From positions 1 through 11,029 of the forward strand of contig JAKEFN010000091.1 of the NCBI GenBank assembly GCA_022616085.1: a DNA stretch of 11,029 nucleotides, given 5' to 3'. The translations under genes were made by a program, and so were the position numbers. Below, piece after piece: positions 6,984 through 11,029 of the stretch (its first letter is position 1; each line of letters starts with the position of its first letter). Source of the stretch: a bacterium (GTDB lineage Bacteria; Patescibacteriota; Minisyncoccia; Phycocordibacterales; JAKEFN01). The notes under the pieces were generated by a model. That model saw only the letters and a list, made by a program, of their open reading frames with translations, ran no database searches and was not told where the DNA came from.

Positions 6984-7579
6984 TAATAGCCCCTTGCTTT
7001 TATGGCAATACGCTTGAAAAGATCATTGGTGTTGATTATCGATCCCTCGATATCGAGCGTGAAGCGAAATGCAGTTTTTTCGTCTCCCTTGTCTCGGAGG
7101 AGCAGATCCTTTTCTATGCGTGTGACGATAGTGCCTTCGACGTTCTCGCGGAGAACAACGTGCACTGGTGCATCTCCATCGTCTTCCTTTTCATACAAAT
7201 GGACGTTTACCACATATTCACCCGGCATAACGCCGCGGAGATATACATGTTCGTCATTCCACAGAAATTCCATAATGCTTCCATCCGGGAGTTTTTTTGT
7301 GTCGCTGGCTGATCCGCGGTCATCGCGCTCGAGATGCATAAGTCCGATTCCGGGCTGATTGAAAAAAACGATTTTTTCTTGCGGATCCATAACATAAAGG
7401 TCTACGTCGTTTTTGGAGCCCTTATCCCACTTCATCTCGATGATATAGCGCGCTTTTGTCTCCACGGATGCGGTATTTTGGACGATCGCGGCTGCGATCG
7501 TAACCGCGGAGACAATCAAAAGCGTGTTGAAGATAACATCAAGGAATGGAAGTGTTGAGGAGTTTTTACGCGGATTCAT
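6983..7579 (-). CDS. ExbD/TolR-like single-pass protein with C-terminal beta domain
   Basis: A 198-aa protein. Its N-terminus has a short basic cytosolic end, then one membrane helix (about 13-33) starting with PFLDVIFNTLLIVSAV. This resembles the ExbD/TolR helix, in which a membrane-embedded Asp carries protons; here it would be Asp14. Instead of the usual ExbD periplasmic domain, residues 45-176 look like a beta-sandwich with a NDVDLYVMDP motif (57-66) and PGEYVVNVHLYE (119-130), as seen in DUF2135/YfaP-like or pre-peptidase-type domains. Asp/Glu clusters (85-93, 131-136) could bind calcium, which is inference. The start overlaps the 3' end of the channel gene by 14 nt, and the stop overlaps the next start, so the three genes form one unit. 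An AAGG about 12 nt upstream is a weak ribosome site. Confidence 0.82.
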   Translation of the reverse strand: MNPRKNSSTLPFLDVIFNTLLIVSAVTIAAAIVQNTASVETKARYIIEMKWDKGSKNDVDLYVMDPQEKIVFFNQPGIGLMHLERDDRGSASDTKKLPDGSIMEFLWNDEHVYLRGVMPGEYVVNVHLYEKEDDGDAPVHVVLRENVEGTIVTRIEKDLLLRDKGDEKTAFRFTLDIEGSIINTNDLFKRIAIKARGY

Positions 7580-8102
7580 CGGGCCAGACCTTATCGTTTT
7601 TGATATCGAAGAGCTCCATGCCGTTTTCGATTAGTTTATTTTGGGCGAATATGCAGATGCTCGCGACAAGCCCGGCCATCGTTGTAAGCAGAGCCGTGGC
7701 GAGACCCGCGAGGATATATTTCAGCTGGTCGGTTGATGGATTTTTTATGTCCGTAAACATCATAAGGAATCCGAGCACTGTTCCGAGAAGTCCGAGTTTT
7801 ACGCACAGCTCCTCGAATTCCATACTCGTCTGCAAGCGGTGCTTAAAGACGGCCATGGTTTGCGCATACTCATTTTTTGCATATGTTTGAGCGTTTTTCA
7901 GCGCATCGCTATACGCAGAAAATTTCCACGCGAGAACTCCGCAATGAGCGGTGGTGGCGGTAAAAATTACCGCTATGATGGCGCAGATATGGCTCGCGTC
8001 ATTTTCAAAGACATACGAGAGATAGCCAAGCCGATAGGCGATAAGAGTGGAGGTAAGCATCACACTTATGAGAAGGAGCCACTGCAGAAAAACGTTTTTC
8101 AT
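7566..8102 (-). CDS. MotA/TolQ/ExbB-family proton channel protein
   Basis: A 178-aa inner-membrane protein with about four hydrophobic stretches (roughly 7-25, 37-59, 103-118, 128-154). The family signature is in the last two: LGLLGTVLGFLMMF (103-116) and ILAGLATALLTTMAGLVASI (130-149), matching the ExbB/TolQ pattern of G-L-L-G-T-V-x-G followed by A-L-x-T-T-x-x-G-L. ExbB-type proteins form pentameric channels around an ExbD-type dimer and turn proton flow into motion or force. Residues 60-102 are the cytosolic part. It is short compared with ExbB/TolQ (about 220-240 aa) and much shorter than MotA. It leads a three-gene minus-strand operon. No TonB, TolA, OmpA-type or flagellar gene is nearby, so the energised process is unknown. 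The start is supported by a strong ribosome site. Confidence 0.88.
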   Translation of the reverse strand: MKNVFLQWLLLISVMLTSTLIAYRLGYLSYVFENDASHICAIIAVIFTATTAHCGVLAWKFSAYSDALKNAQTYAKNEYAQTMAVFKHRLQTSMEFEELCVKLGLLGTVLGFLMMFTDIKNPSTDQLKYILAGLATALLTTMAGLVASICIFAQNKLIENGMELFDIKNDKVWPDESA

Positions 8103-8110
8103 TTTTTGTT

Positions 8111-8119
8111 CACCTCTTT
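8111..8119 (-). promoter_or_regulatory. Strong Shine-Dalgarno of the channel gene
   Basis: On the minus strand AAAGAGGTG lies 8 nt before the ATG at 8102. It is the clearest ribosome binding site in the window and fixes the start of the ExbB-like gene. Confidence 0.8.
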
Positions 8120-8143
8120 GTCAAAATGTTTCGTTCTTCTTTC

Positions 8144-8171
8144 ATGCTATAGGAGCCCACATGTTTGTCAA
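8144..8171 (-). promoter_or_regulatory. Promoter of the minus-strand ExbB-like operon
   Basis: On the minus strand, TTGACA (8171-8166) is a perfect -35. A TAGCAT (8149-8144) follows after 16 nt and matches 4 of 6 bases of the -10. The leader would be about 30-35 nt. The -35 overlaps that of the divergent lemA promoter. Confidence 0.55.
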
Positions 8172-8194
8172 ATTTACACAAAGTATGCTATAAT
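8165..8194 (+). promoter_or_regulatory. Promoter of lemA-htpX-rdgB, extended -10
   Basis: TTGTCA (8165-8170) and TATAAT (8189-8194) with an 18-nt spacer. The -10 is extended (TGCTATAAT, 8186-8194). Transcription should start near 8201, about 35 nt before the lemA ATG. Confidence 0.75.
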
Positions 8195-8235
8195 ATGGCA
8201 GTTAAAGGCATTTTTATCAGCATTAAGAATAATTA

Positions 8236-8805
8236 ATGAATACTTTATATATTATTTTAGGCATTATTGCGCTCATCGTGATATTTATTATCGCGATTTA
8301 TAACAAATTTGTGCGGCTTGCGAACAGGACGGCGGAGGCATGGGCGGACATCGATGTCCAGCTCAAGCGCCGATACGACCTTATCCCGAACCTTGTGAAC
8401 GCGGTCAAGGGCTATGTGTCGCACGAACGCGAAACGCTCGAAAAAGTAACGCAGGCGCGCACGGCAGCCATGAGCGCGCAGACGGTCAAAGAGCATGGGG
8501 AAGCCGAGAATATGCTCACCGGCGCGTTGAAGTCGATTTTTGCGCTTTCGGAAGCGTATCCCGACCTCAAGGCGAACCAGAATTTTCTCGACCTTCAAAA
8601 TGAGCTTTCGGATACCGAAAACAAAATCCAAGCCGCTCGAAGGTTTTATAACGGCAATGTTCGCGATCTCAATACCGCGATTGAAACATTCCCGAACAAT
8701 ATCGTCGTCGGCATGTTCTCGGCTAAATTTACCAAGAAAGATTACTTTGAGCTCGAAGAAGGTGAGGCGGAAGCCGCAAAAAAACCGGTGGAAGTGAAGT
8801 TTTAG
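8236..8805 (+). CDS. lemA: LemA family protein
   Basis: LemA proteins are small membrane-anchored helical proteins found widely in bacteria; their exact role is unclear. This one has 189 aa, the usual length. Residues 4-22 are a single N-terminal membrane helix, and the rest is a helical bundle. Family motifs are clear: WADIDVQLKRRYDLIPNLV (36-54), then KGYVSHERETLEKVTQAR, LQNELSDTENKIQAARRFYN (120-139), and NTAIETFPNNIV. The C-terminal tail is acidic and short. It lies 6 nt before htpX, a pairing seen in many bacteria, which suggests a joint role in membrane protein quality control. The ATG at 8236 lacks a clear Shine-Dalgarno site (AATAATTA precedes it) but directly precedes the membrane helix. 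Confidence 0.96.
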   Translation: MNTLYIILGIIALIVIFIIAIYNKFVRLANRTAEAWADIDVQLKRRYDLIPNLVNAVKGYVSHERETLEKVTQARTAAMSAQTVKEHGEAENMLTGALKSIFALSEAYPDLKANQNFLDLQNELSDTENKIQAARRFYNGNVRDLNTAIETFPNNIVVGMFSAKFTKKDYFELEEGEAEAAKKPVEVKF

Positions 8806-8811
8806 GCGACT

Positions 8812-9717
8812 ATGTCCACAATATACACGCACCAAGACGCGAATATAAGAAAAACGTGGCTTCTTATGGGGCTCTTTTTTGCGTTTATCGTCCTCATCTG
8901 CTGGGCCATTTCGTGGTATTATGATTCTCCTATAATTCTCTACGTCGCTGTGGTTTTGAGCGTTCTCATGAATTTTTTTAGTTTCTGGTTTTCAGATAAG
9001 ATTGTAATAAAAATGTCAGGCGCGCGGCCGGTTACGCGCGAGGAGAATCGGGAACTTTGGAATGTGGTGGAGAATCTTGCTATCACCGCGGGGCTTCCCA
9101 TGCCGAAGCTCTATATAATCCATGATGCCGCGCCGAACGCGTTTGCCACAGGGCGCGACAAAGATCATGCCGCGGTTGCGGTAACGACAGGACTCCTTTC
9201 GCTTCTCGACCGCACCGAACTTGAAGGCGTTATCGGACACGAGCTTTCGCATATCGGAAACAAGGACATTCTTTTGTCCACTATTGTTGTTGTGCTCGTG
9301 GGGTTCGTTGTGCTTCTCTCCGATTTCTTTATGAGGCTTTCGTTTCATGGCGTTGCCGGCGGGGGCAGGGACCGCGATGGGCGCGTGCAGACGGTCATTT
9401 TTATTGTCGGCCTTGTGCTCGCGATTTTGGCTCCGCTTTTCGCAACCATGATTCAGCTCGCGATTTCAAGAAAGCGTGAATTCCTCGCCGATGCCTCAGG
9501 CGCGCTTCTCACGCGGTATCCCGACGGTCTCGCAAGCGCGCTCCAGAAAATATCCTCGTATTCTCGTCCTATGGAGCGGGCGAATCACGCGACCGCGCAT
9601 CTTTTTATCTCCAATCCGTTCGGGCGAAAGGGAAGCGCGGGTTTTTTTAACAAAATGTTTATGACGCATCCGCCGGTGGAGGAACGCGTTGCCGCTCTGC
9701 GAGGGATACATCCATGA
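8812..9717 (+). CDS. htpX: Membrane zinc metalloprotease HtpX
   Basis: HtpX is an M48-family integral membrane protease that degrades damaged or misfolded membrane proteins, with its active site on the cytosolic side. The 301-aa length is typical. Zinc ligands are His143 and His147 of the HELSH motif, with catalytic Glu144, and Glu223 in KREFLADASGA as third ligand. Membrane helices are at about 16-36, 40-60, 153-171 and 192-217. Other family marks are PNAFATGRDKDHAAVAVTTGLL before the active site (about 108-129; first 20 residues diagnostic) and the C-terminal HPPVEERVAAL. The sequence carries all residues needed for activity. It sits between lemA (6-nt gap) and the HAM1-family gene, whose ATG overlaps its TGA by 4 nt. 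Confidence 0.98.
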   Translation: MSTIYTHQDANIRKTWLLMGLFFAFIVLICWAISWYYDSPIILYVAVVLSVLMNFFSFWFSDKIVIKMSGARPVTREENRELWNVVENLAITAGLPMPKLYIIHDAAPNAFATGRDKDHAAVAVTTGLLSLLDRTELEGVIGHELSHIGNKDILLSTIVVVLVGFVVLLSDFFMRLSFHGVAGGGRDRDGRVQTVIFIVGLVLAILAPLFATMIQLAISRKREFLADASGALLTRYPDGLASALQKISSYSRPMERANHATAHLFISNPFGRKGSAGFFNKMFMTHPPVEERVAALRGIHP

Positions 9718-10310
9718 AAAAGATTGTCATCGCAACGCGTAATCCGGGGAAACTCGATGAATTCAAAAAGACTCTTTCCGGTTGGGGCGGCTTTGAGCTA
9801 TACTCGCTTCGGGATTTCGGCGATCTTGATCCCGAGGAAACAGGGACGACGTTTGGAGAAAATGCCGTCATTAAGGCGGTTACGACATTCAGGGAAACGG
9901 GACTTCCGGCTCTCGGCGATGACGCGGGGCTTGAGATAGATGTCCTCGGAGGCGAGCCTGGCGTCAAAAGCCATCGATGGATTGACGGCGTGAATGAAGC
10001 GGCAGACGATGAGCTGATTGATTATACGCTTGCGCGCCTTGCGGGCGTTCCCTATGAGAACCGCACGGCGCGGCTCAAGCTCGTGCTCGCGTATTTTGAC
10101 GGCACCGCGCTCTCGCTTTCCACCGCCGCAATTGAAGGAATTATTATAGAGGAGCGTCCGAAGAAAAACGAGCCCGGTTTTCCATTTCGCGGACTTCTTT
10201 TCGTTCCCGAATATGGCAAGCTCTACGGCGAGTTCACGGAAGAAGAGCACAACACAATCAACCATCGCCGCCGCGCGCTTAACGCCTTGCGGCGGAGTAT
10301 TAATAAATAA
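9714..10310 (+). CDS. rdgB: HAM1/RdgB-family nucleoside triphosphate pyrophosphatase, atypical
   Basis: HAM1/RdgB enzymes hydrolyse dITP, ITP and XTP to monophosphates and keep deaminated purines out of DNA and RNA. The 198-aa length is normal. Conserved parts are IATRNPGKLDEFKKTL (N-terminal phosphate-binding motif, from residue 5), GTTFGENAVIKA, ALGDDAGLEID with metal-binding or catalytic Asp69/Asp70, GGEPGVKSHRW, NRTARLKLVLAYF, and the C-terminal NHRRRAL that matches the family HR motif. One key site differs: the usual GFGYDPIF motif is replaced by GFPFRGLLFVP (155-165), so the Asp expected in the base pocket appears to be Arg159. The gene overlaps htpX by 4 nt (ATGA) and has an AGGGA ribosome site 7 nt upstream. 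The family assignment is firm; substrate preference is uncertain. No terminator follows directly. Confidence 0.92.
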   Translation: MKKIVIATRNPGKLDEFKKTLSGWGGFELYSLRDFGDLDPEETGTTFGENAVIKAVTTFRETGLPALGDDAGLEIDVLGGEPGVKSHRWIDGVNEAADDELIDYTLARLAGVPYENRTARLKLVLAYFDGTALSLSTAAIEGIIIEERPKKNEPGFPFRGLLFVPEYGKLYGEFTEEEHNTINHRRRALNALRRSINK

Positions 10311-10452
10311 AAAAATACCAGGGGACAGAACCCAAAGAGGTACTTTTTGATATGGATTTTTAAATGTTACCGTAACTCGCTGTTTAAATTCGAGTAAGGC
10401 TTGAGTTAAAGCTAAAGAAAGGTTATAAAAGAGAAGAAATTAAGAGAAAATA
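10311..10452. other. Spacer with possible gene remnants
   Basis: There is no intact gene. It begins with GGGGACAGAACCC (10321-10333) inside a TACC/GGTA pair, a sequence like those that flank REP-associated transposase genes, but no such gene is present. A short frame from 10388 reads into the repeat at 10453 as KREEIKRKYGGFA, which resembles the C-terminal end of the GIY-YIG protein downstream. Minor palindromes are GTTAC/GTAAC (10366-10376) and ACTCG/CGAGT (10375-10395). No terminator for the rdgB operon is visible. Confidence 0.5.
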
Positions 10453-10466
10453 CGGAGGGTTCGCAT
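10453..10466 (+). repeat. Direct repeat copy 1 of the tRNA-Ser 5' end
   Basis: CGGAGGGTTCGCAT is identical to 10776-10789, which covers the base before the tRNA plus its first 13 bases. The copies are 323 nt apart and flank the GIY-YIG gene. The sequence after this copy does not continue as a tRNA. Confidence 0.9.
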
Positions 10467-10468
10467 TG

Positions 10469-10498
10469 CGCCTCATCGGCGCACCCGCCGAAGAGGCG
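10469..10498. repeat. GC-rich hairpin next to the repeat
   Basis: CGCCTCATCGGCG (10469-10481) pairs with CGCCGAAGAGGCG (10486-10498) with one A/A mismatch and a CACC loop. It can also fold as two 6-bp hairpins (10467-10483 and 10484-10500). No T-run follows. It lies just inside the left repeat copy. Confidence 0.75.
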
Positions 10499-10530
10499 GG
10501 AGTGGTAGAATATCTTAATGTTTATCAGAT

Positions 10531-10791
10531 ATGTACTATTTTTATGTTTTGAGATTTAAAAATAACGGCAAACTTTATAAGGGCGTCACGGGCGATCTGA
10601 AACGGAGAGTTGCAGAACATAAGAGAGGAGAGTCAGGCTTCACTTCCAGAAACGGACTATTTGAATTGATTTTCTACGAAGCGTATATTAATAAAAAAGA
10701 CGCTGAAGAAGCGGAGCGTTATTTTAAAACAGGGCATGGCCGAGAGATTTTGAAAGATAAGCTAAAAAATACACTCGGAGGGTTCGCATAG
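10531..10791 (+). CDS. Small GIY-YIG nuclease domain protein
   Basis: An 86-aa stand-alone GIY-YIG domain, the nuclease fold found in UvrC, homing endonucleases and many small proteins. The GIY element is FYVL near the N-terminus (residues 4-7), the YIG element is a variant LYKGVTGDLKRRV (15-27) with the catalytic-type Arg in DLKRR, followed by AEHKRGESG and FELIFYEAYINKKDAEEAE, whose Glu residues may supply the metal ligand. The YIG tyrosine-glycine part is degenerate (YKG), so activity is uncertain. The last codons and the TAG stop (10789-10791) lie inside tRNA-Ser: the gene overlaps the tRNA by 15 nt, and its C-terminal GGFA is encoded by the tRNA acceptor stem and following bases. No Shine-Dalgarno site precedes the ATG; a TGGTAGAAT extended -10-like sequence lies at 10503-10511. 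The flanking 14-bp repeats suggest that it came in as a mobile unit. Confidence 0.88.
   Translation: MYYFYVLRFKNNGKLYKGVTGDLKRRVAEHKRGESGFTSRNGLFELIFYEAYINKKDAEEAERYFKTGHGREILKDKLKNTLGGFA
10661..10689 (+). promoter_or_regulatory. Possible internal promoter for tRNA-Ser
   Basis: TTGAAT (10661-10666) and TATATT (10684-10689) with a 17-nt spacer lie within the GIY-YIG gene, about 87 nt before the tRNA. This would let the tRNA be made independently of the nuclease gene. The match is moderate and rests on sequence only. Confidence 0.35.
10776..10789 (+). repeat. Direct repeat copy 2, within tRNA-Ser
   Basis: CGGAGGGTTCGCAT, identical to 10453-10466. It includes the whole 7-base 5' acceptor strand of the tRNA and the end of the GIY-YIG coding sequence. 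Confidence 0.9.
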
Positions 10792-10864
10792 TGGTCGAGT
10801 GCACCGTCTTGGAAAGGCGGCGTGCCGCAAGGCATCGAGAGTTCGAATCTCTCACCCTCCGCCA
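10777..10864 (+). tRNA. tRNA-Ser(GGA)
   Basis: The 88-nt sequence folds as a class II tRNA. The acceptor stem is GGAGGGT with ACCCTCC, discriminator G, and an encoded CCA (10862-10864). The D arm is short (GCAT/GTGC with one G-T pair). The anticodon stem is CCGTC/GGCGG with loop TTGGAAA and anticodon GGA at 10811-10813, which reads UCC and UCU serine codons. There is a long variable arm (GTGCC GCAA GGCAT), typical of tRNA-Ser, and the T arm is GAGAG TTCGAAT CTCTC. All parts are present, so it should be functional. Its 5' end overlaps the GIY-YIG gene. Confidence 0.97.
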
Positions 10865-10978
10865 AAATTCGGAATTCAAATTTCCGCCAAAAATATGGTC
10901 GGCGCGAAGCGCCGTCTGTTCTGCATTCCCCCCACAAAATCCTGATTCTGCAAGGATTCGCCACGCTCCGCGTGGCTC
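10865..10978. other. Hairpin-rich tail after tRNA-Ser
   Basis: No gene is seen. Three hairpins follow one another: CGGCGC/GCGCCG with a GAA loop (10900-10914), AATCCT/AGGATT (10938-10958), and GCCACGC/GCGTGGC with a TCC loop (10960-10976). Short palindromes with 3-nt loops also occur at 1818-1832, so they may be a dispersed family in this genome. None has a T-tract. Confidence 0.65.
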
Positions 10979-11026
10979 AAAAAGTACGGTTCGATCCTTA
11001 ATTTGAAAGTTCGAACCGACTTTTTT
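10979..11026 (+). terminator. Intrinsic terminator after tRNA-Ser
   Basis: AAAAAGT (10979-10985), a bulged A, and CGGTTCGA (10987-10994) pair with TCGAACCG (11011-11018) and ACTTTTT (11019-11025) around a 16-nt loop; the T's run to 11026. A-T pairs at the base allow function on either strand. It probably ends the transcript that includes the tRNA. Confidence 0.85.
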
Positions 11027-11029
11027 GAA

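Noticed and set aside
6399..8102. Zorya-type defence system (ZorA/ZorB)
   Set aside because: The channel protein lacks the long coiled-coil tail of ZorA, there is no OmpA-like peptidoglycan-binding domain as in ZorB, and no helicase or nuclease partner follows.
10268..10295. CCGCCGC/GCGGCGG hairpin as an rdgB terminator
   Set aside because: It lies inside the coding sequence and is followed by AT-rich sequence without a T-run.
10496..10530. GCGGGAGTGGTAGAAT as the 5' end of a tRNA-Leu
   Set aside because: Similar to a tRNA start, but no matching anticodon, T arm or acceptor 3' strand follows.
10719..10964. Minus-strand open frame across tRNA-Ser (ERFELSMPCGTPPFQDGALDH)
   Set aside because: It is antisense to the tRNA; such frames are a familiar annotation artefact of tRNA-Ser genes.
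10987..11018. GGTTCGATCC and GTTCGAACC as T arms of a second tRNA
   Set aside because: They are the two arms of the terminator stem; no acceptor, D or anticodon arms can be built around them.

Overview
The window looks like a chromosomal segment of a Candidate Phyla Radiation (Patescibacteria) bacterium, probably Parcubacteria-like. This is inferred from gene content and style, not from a marker gene. The signs are compact genes with 1-14 nt junctions, mostly weak or absent Shine-Dalgarno sites, a tandem DUF4349 pair, LemA next to HtpX, a very small GIY-YIG nuclease, and many short GC-rich palindromes between genes. All recognisable genes are bacterial and use the standard code.

Layout. (1) 1-1811: the 3' part of a large gene with a long helical N-terminal region, a transglutaminase-like Cys-His-Asp domain and a C-terminal array of nearly identical TPR units. 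(2) 1812-2220: a gene-poor stretch with several inverted repeats, then a near-consensus promoter. (3) 2221-4213: groES-groEL, closed by a strong terminator. (4) 4345-6352: two adjacent, diverged DUF4349 membrane proteins with their own promoter. They end at a bidirectional terminator shared with the convergent operon. (5) 8102-6399, minus strand: an overlapping three-gene operon of an ExbB/TolQ/MotA-type channel protein, an ExbD/TolR-like single-pass protein with an unusual extracytoplasmic domain, and an unrecognised two-helix membrane protein. (6) 8236-10310, plus strand: lemA, htpX and a HAM1/RdgB-family gene. Operons 5 and 6 diverge from promoters whose -35 boxes overlap. (7) 10311-11029: a remnant-rich spacer, a small GIY-YIG gene whose last codons lie inside tRNA-Ser(GGA), the tRNA itself, a series of hairpins and a terminator.

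How the genes fit together. Most of the window concerns protein quality control and the cell envelope: GroESL folds cytosolic protein, HtpX is a membrane metalloprotease commonly paired with LemA, and the DUF4349 and ExbB/ExbD-like proteins sit in the membrane. RdgB would clean the nucleotide pool.

Most notable points: the 14-bp duplication of the tRNA-Ser 5' end flanking the GIY-YIG gene, which resembles the footprint of a small mobile unit; the three-gene proton-channel operon with an atypical ExbD partner; the shared -35 divergent promoter; and a candidate heat-shock operator upstream of groES.
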